Positions 1 through 9,062 of a stretch of DNA of 63,605 nucleotides are shown here, piece by piece. Source of the stretch: Collinsella aerofaciens. GTDB lineage: Bacteria > Actinomycetota > Coriobacteriia > Coriobacteriales > Coriobacteriaceae. Made by a program: the position numbers and the translations under genes. Below the pieces are notes generated by a model. That model saw only the letters and a program-made list of their open reading frames with translations, had not been told where the DNA came from and did no database searches. Location of the stretch: the NCBI GenBank assembly GCA_905213325.1, contig CAJMHW010000005.1, forward strand, positions 1-63,605, written 5' to 3'. Every line of letters starts with the position of its first letter. The stretch's first letter is position 1.

Positions 1-662
1 CGGTGGCGATATAGCGGGTTTCCACCACGGCCGCCGCGGTCGTCACGGCCGCCGCGAGGACCGCGATCCTCGTCCAGGCCCATGGCGACGAGCGGAGCGA
101 TAACCTTATCGAGAGCAGCCATCAGCTCGGTGGCCTCCTCGTAAGAAAGCTCGGGCAGGAGCTTCTCCTTCTTGTTGGCAAGCTCGACCAGGCCCTCAGC
201 GGCATCCTCGGCAGCGAAGACGACGATCTTGCGCATATCGCCCTCGGCGTCGTCGATGCGGCCGACCAGATCGGCGGCCTCGGCCTCGGCCATCAGGCCA
301 TCGAGCTCACGGAGGCGCATGCCCAGCAGGTCGGACATTTCCTTCTGCTCCATCTTGGGCTTGAGGTCAAGAAGCTTGATGGCGCGCTCGATGTTCGCCA
401 TGCGCTCAGCCTTGGCCTCCTCCTCCTTGGAAATAGCAAAGCGACGGCTACGCAGCAGGCGGGCGGCCTTCTGCATCTTGTCCATCAGCTCTTCGTCATC
501 GTAATCAACGGCGGCCTCGACAACCTCGGCCTCCTCCTCGGCGGAAACCTCGTCAGCAGCCTCAACCTCGGCAGCTTCAGTCTCCACGGTCTCGACTGCC
601 TCAACCTCGGCAGCCATGGTCTCGTTCTCGGTCTCGTTCATGATCTCTTCGTTCTCGGACAT
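1..662 (-). CDS. MarR-like winged-helix protein with acidic N-terminus and RGG-type tail (partial)
   Basis: The reading frame starts at ATG 662 and is still open at the left edge, so the C-terminus is missing. Residues 1-55 are very acidic (many Glu, few basic residues). Residues about 58-160 look like a MarR-type winged helix, with a recognition-helix-like stretch MEQKEMSDLLGMRLRELD followed by a wing-like LVGRIDDAEGDMRKIVVF. About residue 190 onward becomes GPRGGRDDRGGRGG, an RGG/RG-rich basic tail of the kind that binds RNA or nucleic acid nonspecifically. The role as a DNA- or RNA-binding regulator is inference from this layout. The MFS gene ends about 150 bases upstream on the same strand, so this gene probably has its own promoter in that gap. 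Confidence 0.72.
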   Translation of the reverse strand, partial: MSENEEIMNETENETMAAEVEAVETVETEAAEVEAADEVSAEEEAEVVEAAVDYDDEELMDKMQKAARLLRSRRFAISKEEEAKAERMANIERAIKLLDLKPKMEQKEMSDLLGMRLRELDGLMAEAEAADLVGRIDDAEGDMRKIVVFAAEDAAEGLVELANKKEKLLPELSYEEATELMAALDKVIAPLVAMGLDEDRGPRGGRDDRGGRGGNPLYRH

Positions 663-814
663 GAGACTCCTTCTTGGCCCTCTCGGGCATCATCGCCCCA
701 TTCGCGGGGCCCGTCGCGCACTCTTTGCGCTTTAAACATTCATGCCTCTCGGCAAAACGTCCATTAGTTTATGGTGTCGCCATCCAATCTAGCTGCAGAA
801 TCTATGTGCACACA

Positions 815-2230
815 TTAATGCGACATGTGCGACTCGCGACGAGCGTACACCAGCGACGTCACGAACCCGACCACGGCAATTACAGCCGCCACACGCACGG
901 CAGCTGCAAATCCAATCGCCTGGGCAACGTCCGTCGCAGCGCCAGCGACACCGGCAGTCGCCGCAGAACTCGAGAGCAAGCCGATAAACAGCGACGGGCC
1001 AAACGATGCGGCAATCATGTTCCACGTGTTGAGCAATGCCGTTCCGTGAGGATGCTCAGCGGCAGGAAGCGTCTCCAAGCCGGCTGTCTGCGAGGGGCTC
1101 AGCACCAGGCCGACTCCGGCATACACCACAACGGTCAGCGCCACGACGACGCCGATGTTCATGCTTGCCGCCGTCATCGAGATGGCAGTCTGTCCCACGG
1201 CAATCAGGGCAAAGCCGACCGGCAGCAGCGGCCATGCGCCACGGGCATCCATCACGCGTCCGCCTACAATCGAGGTCACGGCGTTGCAGGCAATCGCCGG
1301 CAAAATGAGCAAGCCCGCAATAAGTGCGGTCATGCCGTATGCGCCCTCAAAATAGAGCGGCAACAAAACGCTCATCGAGAACGTCGTCATCATCGACACC
1401 ACCACAAGCAGGCACGCAGGCCAAAAGCGAACGCTCGCCATGGGACGCACGTTAAGCACCGGATGCTCGAGCTTAAGCTGGCGGGCCGCAAACAGGCCGA
1501 GCAGCACAATGGCGGCGAAGAGCGTCACGATGCCGGCAATCAGATTGGTCGAGAACTCGCCTACGGAATACACAAATGCCGTAATGCCGGCGGCGAGCAA
1601 AACAACCGACAGAATATCAAGCGTGGTGTTCGAGCGCTCTCCGACATTCTGAACGAGCTTTACGCCCGCCGCAGCGACCACAATGCCGCCCACCAGCGGC
1701 ACTACGAACACCGCCCTCCAGCCAAACAACGTGCACATAAGACCACTGATCACGGGTCCAAACGCCGGCCCCAGCGTAATGCAGGCGCCGCCCAGGCTCA
1801 GGTACAAACCGAGCTTCTCGCGCGGGGCGCAAGACAGCACCACGTTCATCATGAGCGGGAACAAGATGCCCGATCCCGCAGCCTGCAAAATACGACTTGG
1901 CAGCAAAACGCTAAACGACGGAGCGACCAGGCACAGGACTTCGCCGGCGACCATGCATCCGCATGCGAAAAACAGCAGCTTGCGCGTCGAGAAACGGCCG
2001 GACAGGAAGGCCATGATGGCCGTAAAAATCGACGTCACGATCATGTAGCCCGAGACGAGCCACTGTGCCGTGGTGGCACTCACCGAAAAGGCTGCCATAA
2101 TGTCGTGCAACGCCACGTTAATGATGTTCTCGTTAAACGCGGCAACAAAGGCTGCAATATACATTACGACGAGAATCGCCGCAGAGGCCGATGGCGTTAC
2201 TTGAACTTGTTGCTGAGATTTGCTCCCCAT
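815..2230 (-). CDS. MFS multidrug exporter, DHA2 (EmrB/QacA-like)
   Basis: A 471-residue integral membrane protein of the drug:H+ antiporter-2 group, expected to use the proton gradient to expel lipophilic compounds. Visible signatures are NVALHDI in the first membrane segment, the loop 2-3 motif GRFSTRK and the antiporter motif GPAFGPVISG in segment 5. Hydrophobic stretches continue over the whole length and agree with about 14 helices. The frame is open further upstream to 2641, but ATG 2230 (MGSKSQQQ) has an AGGAAGG ribosome site and matches the usual family N-terminus, so the longer version is rejected. The substrate cannot be read from sequence. Confidence 0.85.
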   Translation of the reverse strand: MGSKSQQQVQVTPSASAAILVVMYIAAFVAAFNENIINVALHDIMAAFSVSATTAQWLVSGYMIVTSIFTAIMAFLSGRFSTRKLLFFACGCMVAGEVLCLVAPSFSVLLPSRILQAAGSGILFPLMMNVVLSCAPREKLGLYLSLGGACITLGPAFGPVISGLMCTLFGWRAVFVVPLVGGIVVAAAGVKLVQNVGERSNTTLDILSVVLLAAGITAFVYSVGEFSTNLIAGIVTLFAAIVLLGLFAARQLKLEHPVLNVRPMASVRFWPACLLVVVSMMTTFSMSVLLPLYFEGAYGMTALIAGLLILPAIACNAVTSIVGGRVMDARGAWPLLPVGFALIAVGQTAISMTAASMNIGVVVALTVVVYAGVGLVLSPSQTAGLETLPAAEHPHGTALLNTWNMIAASFGPSLFIGLLSSSAATAGVAGAATDVAQAIGFAAAVRVAAVIAVVGFVTSLVYARRESHMSH

Positions 2231-2435
2231 GCATTTCCTTCCTCTTGGAACGACAGTCGCATCGCCCCAGAGGAACGGTCCAGGGCGAAAAATGAGCCCT
2301 AGACTTACGCCAGACGCCGTACACGACGAATCTGGCAACATGGTCCAACATCGAAAGATTGTAACGCGGACGCACAGCTTTCCTTCCGCGCTATTATTAA
2401 AAGTCCACGAAAGCATAAGACATGAGGAGCCCGCC

Positions 2436-2846
2436 ATGATTAAGCCCATCATGAAATCCGAGTTCTTTTTGCGTCTGCCTTCCGAAGACGCGGGACCCGA
2501 CGATGCCGCAACCGGGCAGGATCTCCTGGATACACTCCACGAGCATGAGCGCGAGTGCGTGGGCCTCGCCGCCAACATGATCGGCGTGCGCAAACGCATC
2601 ATCTGCGTAAAGGACGGCAACAGGACACTCCTGATGTACAACCCTCAAATTCTTGAGCAGGTCAATGCCTATCAGACGAGCGAAGGATGCCTCTCGCTGA
2701 TCGGCGAGCGTCCCTGTACCCGCTATCGCCGCATTAAGGTTGAGTATTTGGACGAGAACTTCGTTCACCGCATCAAAAACTTCTCGGGCTACACCGCCGA
2801 GATCATCCAGCACGAAATCGACCACTGCAACGGGATTGTTATATAG
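2436..2846 (+). CDS. Peptide deformylase-like protein lacking the motif-1 glutamine
   Basis: A 136-residue protein of the peptide deformylase fold, which normally removes formyl groups from nascent N-termini with a Cys-His-His metal site. Motif 2 (EGCLS, Cys85) and motif 3 (HEIDH, 126-130) are intact. Motif 1, normally GxGLAAxQ, reads CVGLAANM (41-48): the oxyanion-stabilising Gln is Met48 and the first Gly is Cys41. The protein also ends right after motif 3 and is shorter than housekeeping enzymes (about 150-190 residues). It can probably still bind metal, but normal deformylase activity is doubtful. ATG 2436 follows GAGGAG. A second paralog lies at 12208-12627 with the complementary defect. 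Confidence 0.8.
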   Translation: MIKPIMKSEFFLRLPSEDAGPDDAATGQDLLDTLHEHERECVGLAANMIGVRKRIICVKDGNRTLLMYNPQILEQVNAYQTSEGCLSLIGERPCTRYRRIKVEYLDENFVHRIKNFSGYTAEIIQHEIDHCNGIVI

Positions 2847-2847
2847 T

Positions 2848-2871
2848 TCCGCCGTTCTACCGAACGGCGGA
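2848..2871. terminator. Hairpin after the deformylase-like gene
   Basis: A perfect 10-bp stem TCCGCCGTTC/GAACGGCGGA with loop TACC begins one base after the stop codon. There is no T-run on the plus strand, so it may be an RNA-stabilising or partial terminator. Confidence 0.55.
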
Positions 2872-2921
2872 CCACTTGACGCTGCGCGAGCCGCATTCAC
2901 GCCAATCTGACGTTCAATTTC

Positions 2922-2950
2922 GAGGGCGCGACCAGAAGGTCAGCGCCCTC
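2922..2950. terminator. Hairpin between convergent genes
   Basis: Arms GAGGGCGC/GCGCCCTC with an inner ACC/GGT pair lie midway between the plus-strand deformylase-like gene and the minus-strand aminotransferase gene. On the plus strand TCATTTC follows. It may serve as a shared terminator. Confidence 0.5.
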
Positions 2951-3045
2951 TCATTTCACGTCACCTTGGCGCAAATGCGGCTCGCTCGCTGTCGTATGTC
3001 TATCCTGCGACGTCTCGATTCTTGCGGCGGCAGGCACCTAATCCC

Positions 3046-4566
3046 CTACGATTGGCGGTAATGGTCAAAGAAGTCGGCGAGGTCTTCGAGGGACTCTTTG
3101 AGCACTTCCATGCGCGGCAGGTACACGATGCGGAAGTGATCGGGCTCGGCCCAGTTAAAGCCGCCGCCGCGCGTGATCAGAATCTTCTTCTCGTGCAGCA
3201 GGTCGAGGGCGAACTGCTCGTCATCGGTGATGTTGAACTTTTTAACATCCATCTTGGGGAAGATGTAGAACGCCGCACGCGGCTTAACCACCGAGATGCC
3301 GTCGATCTTGTTGAGCGCCTCATACACAAAGTTGCGCTGCTCGTAGACACGGCCGCCGGGACGGATGTAGTCGTTGACGGACTGATGGCCACCGAGTGCC
3401 GTCTGGACGATCGACTGGGCCGGCACGTTGGAGCACAGGCGCATGTTAGAGAGCATGTTGACGCCCATGATGAAGTCGCTCATGCAGCGCTGGTTGCCCG
3501 AAAGCACCATCCAGCCAATACGATAGCCCGCGATCATGTGCGACTTGGAAAGGCCGCTAAAGGTGACGCAGGGCAGGTCGGGGGCGAGCGAGGCAATCGA
3601 GACGTGCTCGTAGCCGTCCATGCACAGGCGGTCGTAGATCTCATCGGCAAAGATCATCAGCTGATGCCTGCGTGCAATCTCGACGATGCCCTCGAGCACC
3701 TCGCGCGGATAGACGGAACCCGTAGGGTTGTTGGGGTTGATGATGACGAGGGCTTTGGTCGCGCTCGTAATCTTGGACTCCATATCCTCCAAGTCGGGAT
3801 ACCAATCCGCCTGCTCATCGCACAGATAATGTACGGGATGACCGCCGGCAAGGGTTGCGCACGCCGTCCAGAGCGGATAGTCGGGGCTGGGGATCAGAAT
3901 CTCGTCGCCATTGTCGAGCAGCGCGTTCATCGAAAGCTGAATGAGCTCGGACACGCCGTTGCCCGTGTAGATATGCTCCATCTGAACGTTGGGCAGGCCC
4001 TTGATCTGCGAATACTGCATGATCGCCTTGCGCGCGGAGAACAGGCCACGCGAGTTGGAATAGCCTTCGCAGTCGGGCAGCTGCTGGCGCATGTCCTTGA
4101 TGACCTCATCGGGCGTGCGGAAACCGAAGGGCGCCGGGTTGCCGATATTGAGCTTGAGGATGCGCTCGCCCTCGTCCTCCATACGGGCGGCCTCGTCGAC
4201 GACGGGACCGCGCACGTCATACAGGACGTTATCGAGCTTGGTGGATTTAGAAAAAGTACGCATGGTGGTGCTCCTTGCAATTTGAGCTGAGGGATGGGGT
4301 TCGGGCTTGGAATCGTTGCGGGGTGATGATGCCTCGCCTTGATCGGCGTCGCCGGCAAGCAGCCAGGTAACATCGACCTCCAAAATACGGGCGAGCAGCT
4401 CAGCCACATCGCGCCGCGGGATCGTCTTGCCGCTCACATATTGGCTCATCTGACTCTTGCCGAGTTTTTTGCCGAGCATCTCCGATGCGCGGATCACGTC
4501 CGACTGGCGAACGTCGCGATCGGACATAGTCTGTCGCAGGCGATCGCTAAACGTCTCTTGGGCCAC
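3046..4566 (-). CDS. HTH-XRE/aminotransferase (class I/II, AlaC-like) fusion
   Basis: A 506-residue chimera. Residues about 5-65 form a Cro/C1-type helix-turn-helix (DVRQSDVIRASEMLGKKLGK, then QMSQYVSGKTIPRRD). Residues 66-100 are a polar linker, and 101-506 are a fold-type I PLP aminotransferase: NPNNPTG (277-283), FADEIYD with Asp308, the SGLSKS Schiff-base Lys341 and a conserved Arg in GYRIGW. The closest relatives by eye are AlaC/alanine-glutamate transaminases. GTG 4566 is chosen because AAGGAGG stands just before it; the frame is open to 4617 without a ribosome site. The aminotransferase part has an internal Met (MRTFSKS) where the enzyme alone could begin. GTTCAATT repeats over the promoter suggest autoregulation. 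This resembles PdxR/MocR in reverse, but with an XRE rather than a GntR head. Confidence 0.88.
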   Translation of the reverse strand: MAQETFSDRLRQTMSDRDVRQSDVIRASEMLGKKLGKSQMSQYVSGKTIPRRDVAELLARILEVDVTWLLAGDADQGEASSPRNDSKPEPHPSAQIARSTTMRTFSKSTKLDNVLYDVRGPVVDEAARMEDEGERILKLNIGNPAPFGFRTPDEVIKDMRQQLPDCEGYSNSRGLFSARKAIMQYSQIKGLPNVQMEHIYTGNGVSELIQLSMNALLDNGDEILIPSPDYPLWTACATLAGGHPVHYLCDEQADWYPDLEDMESKITSATKALVIINPNNPTGSVYPREVLEGIVEIARRHQLMIFADEIYDRLCMDGYEHVSIASLAPDLPCVTFSGLSKSHMIAGYRIGWMVLSGNQRCMSDFIMGVNMLSNMRLCSNVPAQSIVQTALGGHQSVNDYIRPGGRVYEQRNFVYEALNKIDGISVVKPRAAFYIFPKMDVKKFNITDDEQFALDLLHEKKILITRGGGFNWAEPDHFRIVYLPRMEVLKESLEDLADFFDHYRQS

Positions 4567-4587
4567 TAGAACCTCCTTGCTGGCAAA

Positions 4588-4670
4588 GTTCAATTTATAG
4601 AATACGAATTGAACCAAGGTTCAATTTAGGCAGCAGTATAACGCGGCACCTCATTCGAAAGTTCAATTTC
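4588..4670. promoter_or_regulatory. GTTCAATT repeat cluster, probable operator of the HTH-aminotransferase gene
   Basis: GTTCAATT occurs at 4588, 4619 and 4661, and its inverted form AATTGAAC at 4607, which gives a near-symmetric 27-bp site at 4588-4614. On the minus strand TTGAAC (4624-4619) can act as a -35 box, 17 bases from TCTATA, so the repeats overlap the probable promoter of the downstream fusion gene. A self-binding XRE domain is the obvious candidate ligand, by inference. Confidence 0.6.
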
Positions 4671-4728
4671 ATAAGAAAATGCACCGGACTCTGAGATTTG
4701 CCCAAAGTGGGCAATGACGCGCACACGT

Positions 4729-5586
4729 TTAGAGGTATTCGAGGAAACGGGCGGCGGCAAGCGAAACATCGACCGTTCGATATATCGCATTGATCTGCCG
4801 ATGAGGATGTCCCTCGAGCGGACGCACGGCAACATCGAACTGACAGCGACGCAAGATGAGCGCGGGAAGAATGCTAACGCCCAGGCCGTCCTCGACCATA
4901 GCCATAATCGCATAGTCATCCCAAGTCGACAGCTTAGAGCGCACCGCCAGGCCCGCGCGGCGAAACAGCGGCGTAATCTCGTCGTCGCTACCGCGTTCCA
5001 GCAGGATAAACTGCTCGTTGGCCAAATCGGCAAGGGAAACGACCTCCGCGGTGGCAAGCGAGGAGTCCGCTGGCACCACGGCCATCAGCTCGTCTTGCAC
5101 CAACGGTCGCGACGCCATGCCGGCGCCGCGTGGCTCGCGCGGAATAAAGCCCAGGTCGCAGCGACCTTCCGCCACCCATTGTTCAATCTCTGAGTAATCG
5201 CCCATCAGCAACTCATAATCGACGTCCGGATGATCGGCGCGAAAGCGCGCGATCACCGGCGGCAGTACATGAGTCGCCACACTCGAAAACGTACCGATAC
5301 AGATCTTGCCGCGCATGAGCCCTCGCATCTCGTCCACGCGTCGCTGCAAGCGGCCAAACTCTTCGCATAACGCCTCGACTGCCGGCATGGCCTGCCGCCC
5401 GTCGGCAGAAAGCACCACGCCCTCGCGGCTGCGATCAAGCACCTTAAAACCCCAGTCTGCCTCAAGGTCGCCCACCATGCGGCTCACGCCCGACTGCGAA
5501 TAGCTCAGCCGCTCTGCAGCACGCGTAAAGCTGCCGGCACGCACCGTCTCGAGCAGCACTTGCATCTTTTGGATATTGGTCTCCAC
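4729..5586 (-). CDS. LysR-family transcriptional regulator
   Basis: A 285-residue LysR regulator. The N-terminal winged HTH has the typical GSFTRAAERLSYSQSGVSRMVGDLE, and residues about 90-285 are a periplasmic-binding-like effector domain. It starts at GTG 5586; an in-frame ATG seven codons later is an alternative. It is divergent from the EamA transporter at 5705 with a T-N11-A palindrome in between, so it most likely controls that transporter and itself. The effector is unknown. It resembles the LysR at 42719, which also faces an EamA gene. Confidence 0.9.
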   Translation of the reverse strand: METNIQKMQVLLETVRAGSFTRAAERLSYSQSGVSRMVGDLEADWGFKVLDRSREGVVLSADGRQAMPAVEALCEEFGRLQRRVDEMRGLMRGKICIGTFSSVATHVLPPVIARFRADHPDVDYELLMGDYSEIEQWVAEGRCDLGFIPREPRGAGMASRPLVQDELMAVVPADSSLATAEVVSLADLANEQFILLERGSDDEITPLFRRAGLAVRSKLSTWDDYAIMAMVEDGLGVSILPALILRRCQFDVAVRPLEGHPHRQINAIYRTVDVSLAAARFLEYL

Positions 5587-5658
5587 GGCACGTCCCCACC
5601 CTTGTATGAGTTTTTGTCATGTTTTCCATGCATTATATTCGCTTTTCTTCTAAAGCCA

Positions 5659-5675
5659 GTTCACCCATAGTGAAC
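5659..5675. promoter_or_regulatory. Probable LysR-binding palindrome (GTTCAC-N5-GTGAAC)
   Basis: GTTCAC-CCATA-GTGAAC is a perfect dyad containing the LysR T-N11-A core (TCAC...GTGA). It lies in the 118-base gap between the divergent LysR and EamA genes, about 30 bases before the EamA start. Confidence 0.6.
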
Positions 5676-5704
5676 ATGCTCGGATATAGAGGGGATGGAA
5701 GCGC

Positions 5705-6616
5705 ATGAACAACGGACTGTTTACGTACTTAGCAGCATTGCTATTGTTTGGCTCCAACGGCATCATCGCCGCTGCCATCGCGCTGCCGAGCTCCGATATC
5801 GTGCTGCTACGCACTTTTCTGGGAGCCCTCTCGCTTGTAACCATCCTCGCCACTACCCAACACCATAAGTTGCAGGCGCCATCTCGTCCCCGCGAAGCCG
5901 CGGCCCTCCTCCTCTCGGGAGCTGCGCTGGGCGCCAGCTGGATTTTTCTGTTCCGCGCCTACCAGACGATCGGCGTCGGCGTATCCTCGCTGCTGTACTA
6001 CTGCGGCCCCATCATTGTCATGGCGCTCTCCCCGCTCATCTTTGGCGAAAAGCTGACCGGCGGCAAAATCGCCGGCTTTGTCGCCGTCGCCTGCGGTGCT
6101 TTTCTCATTGCAGCACAAGGTCTAGGCGGCAATATGCCCATTGCGGGCATCGTCTGTGGAATCGCCTCGGCCTTCTGCTGTGCATTGATGGTCATCGCCA
6201 GCAAGGGTGCGCCGCACATCGAGGGCCTCGAGAACTCCGCGCTCCAGGTGAGCGCCGCCTTTGTGACCGCACTGGTCCTCACGCTCATCACGCAGGGCGC
6301 TCCCTCGTTCCTGTCCGCCGGCGTCGCCGCCAGTATTGATTGGCGCGCCGTCGCTATGCTCGGCGTCGTCAACACCGGCATTGGTTGCCTGCTCTACTTT
6401 AGCGCCGTCGCCAAGCTGCCCGTCCAGACCGTCGCCGTCGTCGGCTACCTCGAGCCGCTTTCGGCGGTCGTGTTCTCGGCCGCCCTTTTGGGTGAAGCCA
6501 TAACACCGGTCCGCCTGATGGGCGCCGCGCTTATCATCGGCGGCGCGATTTTTTGCGAACTCGCCGGCAAACGCGCAAACGCCAAGGCTGGCATCGCCCA
6601 GACAGCACGTGCTTAA
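5705..6616 (+). CDS. EamA/DMT-family transporter
   Basis: A 303-residue protein with ten hydrophobic segments in two repeated EamA halves (about 5-135 and 150-285), the pattern of drug/metabolite transporters of the RhaT/YdcZ/RarD type. The second half ends with the family-typical GYLEPLSAVVFSAALLGE. It probably exports a metabolite or amino acid across the inner membrane; the substrate is not readable. ATG 5705 follows GAGGGGATGGAAGCGC. Its divergent LysR neighbour is the probable regulator. Confidence 0.87.
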   Translation: MNNGLFTYLAALLLFGSNGIIAAAIALPSSDIVLLRTFLGALSLVTILATTQHHKLQAPSRPREAAALLLSGAALGASWIFLFRAYQTIGVGVSSLLYYCGPIIVMALSPLIFGEKLTGGKIAGFVAVACGAFLIAAQGLGGNMPIAGIVCGIASAFCCALMVIASKGAPHIEGLENSALQVSAAFVTALVLTLITQGAPSFLSAGVAASIDWRAVAMLGVVNTGIGCLLYFSAVAKLPVQTVAVVGYLEPLSAVVFSAALLGEAITPVRLMGAALIIGGAIFCELAGKRANAKAGIAQTARA

Positions 6617-6649
6617 AAGCCCTGCTTTGAAATGCTACCTGCATAGATA

Positions 6650-6673
6650 AATAATCCCCAGCTGAGGATTATT
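6650..6673. promoter_or_regulatory. 24-bp near-perfect palindrome before kup
   Basis: Arms AATAATCC/GGATTATT surround CCAGCTGA, and the centre CAGCTG is itself symmetric, leaving one mismatched pair. It stands between the EamA stop and the kup start. It could end EamA transcription or be an operator for kup. No T-run follows, so an operator is at least as likely. Confidence 0.45.
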
Positions 6674-6772
6674 GTCTAAAATAACCCGATGTGCCAAACT
6701 GCTCTTGTATGTATAAAGACGGCATAAAGTTTTTTGTCCTAGACAGATAACCGGATGTCTAAGGGAGTCCTC

Positions 6773-9004
6773 GTGGCACACAACAAACTGGAGGCAAACC
6801 TCCAAGACCAGCGCGGGCAAGGCGGGCACGGAGCCATCCCCCTCTCCGCTGGCATGCTGCTCGTAACGCTCGGCGTCGTCTATGGCGACATCGGCACGAG
6901 CCCCATGTACACCATGAAATCAATCGTCGCCAACAACGGCGGCATCGGTACCGTCAGCGAGGACATGATCCTGGGCGCGCTTTCGCTCGTCATCTGGACC
7001 ATGACGCTCGTGACCACGGTCAAGTACGTGGTAATCGCCATGAAGGCCGACAACCACAACGAAGGCGGCATCTTCGCCCTGTTCAGTCTCGTGCGCAAGG
7101 TGGCGCCATGGCTGATTCTCCCCGCCATGATCGGCGGCGCGGCGCTGCTCGCCGACGGCATCCTCACCCCCGCCGTCACGGTTACCACGGCCATCGAGGG
7201 CTTGCGCACTATCGAGTGGGGCCACGCGCTTTTGGGCGACGGCCAGACCAACGTCATCATCATCACCATCATCATTATCTGCGGCCTATTTGCCATGCAG
7301 CGCGCCGGTACCTCGTCGATCGGTAAGCTGTTCGGCCCGCTCATGACGCTGTGGTTCCTGTTCCTGGCAGGCGCCGGCCTGTTCAACATGCTCGGCAACC
7401 TATCCATCCTGCGCGCGCTCAACCCCATCCGCGGCATCATGTTCCTGTTCTCGCCCATCAACCACTCGGGCATCATGGTGCTCGGCTTTGTCTTCCTGTC
7501 GACGACCGGCGCCGAGGCCCTCTACTCGGACATGGGCCACGTTGGCAAGGCCAACATCTATGCATCCTGGCCGTTTGTTAAGGCGGCCCTTATCCTCAAC
7601 TATCTGGGTCAGGGAGCTTGGCTGCTCGCCAATAACTCCAACCCCCAGATGCTCGCGATGGATATCGTCAACCCGTTTTATATGATGCTTCCCGAGCCCC
7701 TGCGCCCCTTTGCCATCGTGCTTTCGGCCGTAGCGGCCATCATCGCCTCGCAGGCGCTCATCACCGGCTCGTTCTCGCTGGTATCCGAGGCCACGCGCCT
7801 CAACCTTATGCCGCATCTGCGCATCCACTACCCCAGCGACACCAAGGGCCAGCTCTATATTCCGCTCGTCAACAACATCATGTGGGTCGGCTGCATCTTC
7901 ATCGTGCTGCTGTTCCAAAACTCCGAGCGCATGGAGAGCGCCTACGGCCTCGCCATTACCGTGACCATGCTCATGACCACGACGCTTTTGACGAGCTATA
8001 TCGCCGGCATTCTCAAGCACAAGCTGGGCGCCTGCGTCTTCGCCCTGCTCTTCGGTGCCATTGAGCTGTGCTTCTTTGCCTCGTGCCTCACCATGTTCTT
8101 TGACGGCGGCTATGTGATGATCTTCCTGGCCGCACTGCTGTTTGGCCTTATGTACGTGTGGCGCCGTGGCACCGCCATCGAGCGCACGCAGACGATTCTG
8201 TTGCCCGTCTCCAAGTACATCGATCAGCTCAACCGCCTGCGCAACGACGAGACCTATCCCGTGCTCGCCGACAACCTGGTGTTCCTCACCAACAGCCCCG
8301 ATCCGCTCACGCTCGACCGCGACGTGCTCTATTCCATCCTGGATAAGCATCCCAAGCGCGCCAAGGCATATTGGTTCATTAACGTGCACGTTACCGACGA
8401 ACCCTATACGCACGAGTATTCCGTCGAGACCTTTGGCACGGACTTCCTCTTCCGCGTGCGCCTGGACCTGGGCTTTAAGGTCAACCAGCGCGTTAATGCC
8501 TACCTGCGCCAGATCGTTGGCGACCTGATGGCATCGGGTGAGCTGCCACCGCAACATCACACCTACTCCATCTACGAGACGCGCGGCAACGTGGGTGACT
8601 TCCGCTTTTGTATGCTGCGCAAGATGCTTGCCCCCGAAACGGACATCAACCGCAATGACCACCGCGTGATGGCCATCAAGTACGCCGTCCGCCGCGCCTG
8701 CGGAAGCCCGGCACGCTGGTACGGTCTTGAGAACTCGGCCATCATCATCGAGTACGTGCCGCTGTTTGCCCGCATGCGCCCGGCCGTTAAGCTCGTACGC
8801 ACCCAGGTGCCGCTCGAGGTTCAGATCGAAGAGGCCGAGGAAATGGAAGTCGATATCTTCTCGGACGACCTGGTCAATGGCAACGAAGCCGGTAGGAACA
8901 TGAACGTCGACCCCACCGAGTTGCTCGAGAGCGTCGCCGATACGCCCGAACAGCAACTGCTCGACGGCCTCGAGAGCGAACAACTCAACGACGCCAACTT
9001 CTAG
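6773..9004 (+). CDS. kup: Kup-family potassium uptake protein
   Basis: A protein of about 743 residues matching the KUP/HAK/KT K+:H+ symporter family. It opens with the family hallmark LGVVYGDIGTSPMYT, followed by about 12 membrane helices up to residue ~460 (EGGIFALFSL, GAALLADGILTPAVTV, STTGAEALYSDMGHVG are all characteristic). A soluble C-terminal part of about 280 residues ends in an acidic tail. GTG 6773 is preferred because AAGGGAG sits five bases upstream; ATG 6755, six codons earlier, has no ribosome site. It should import K+ at low external concentration. No ydaO/c-di-AMP riboswitch was recognised in the leader. Confidence 0.93.
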   Translation: MAHNKLEANLQDQRGQGGHGAIPLSAGMLLVTLGVVYGDIGTSPMYTMKSIVANNGGIGTVSEDMILGALSLVIWTMTLVTTVKYVVIAMKADNHNEGGIFALFSLVRKVAPWLILPAMIGGAALLADGILTPAVTVTTAIEGLRTIEWGHALLGDGQTNVIIITIIIICGLFAMQRAGTSSIGKLFGPLMTLWFLFLAGAGLFNMLGNLSILRALNPIRGIMFLFSPINHSGIMVLGFVFLSTTGAEALYSDMGHVGKANIYASWPFVKAALILNYLGQGAWLLANNSNPQMLAMDIVNPFYMMLPEPLRPFAIVLSAVAAIIASQALITGSFSLVSEATRLNLMPHLRIHYPSDTKGQLYIPLVNNIMWVGCIFIVLLFQNSERMESAYGLAITVTMLMTTTLLTSYIAGILKHKLGACVFALLFGAIELCFFASCLTMFFDGGYVMIFLAALLFGLMYVWRRGTAIERTQTILLPVSKYIDQLNRLRNDETYPVLADNLVFLTNSPDPLTLDRDVLYSILDKHPKRAKAYWFINVHVTDEPYTHEYSVETFGTDFLFRVRLDLGFKVNQRVNAYLRQIVGDLMASGELPPQHHTYSIYETRGNVGDFRFCMLRKMLAPETDINRNDHRVMAIKYAVRRACGSPARWYGLENSAIIIEYVPLFARMRPAVKLVRTQVPLEVQIEEAEEMEVDIFSDDLVNGNEAGRNMNVDPTELLESVADTPEQQLLDGLESEQLNDANF

Positions 9005-9024
9005 CGACGTCACAAATCAACGAC

Positions 9025-9062
9025 AGCGGCCCTGCGCCTCACGATCTGCCAGGGCCGCTTTT
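9025..9062 (+). terminator. Intrinsic terminator of kup
   Basis: A 10-bp stem AGCGGCCCTG/CAGGGCCGCT is followed by TTTT. The same stem reappears at 11059-11087 on the far side of the next gene. Confidence 0.75.

Noticed and set aside
674..2302. 542-codon open frame opposite the MFS gene
   Set aside because: Arg/His-rich low-complexity translation with no domain, no ribosome site, fully antisense to a clear membrane protein gene; typical shadow in GC-rich DNA.
6617..6772. c-di-AMP (ydaO) riboswitch before kup
   Set aside because: The expected conserved blocks were not found in the 156-base leader; only a palindrome is present.
7400..9013. 537-codon open frame antisense to kup
   Set aside because: No recognisable motif, opposite a full-length Kup protein.
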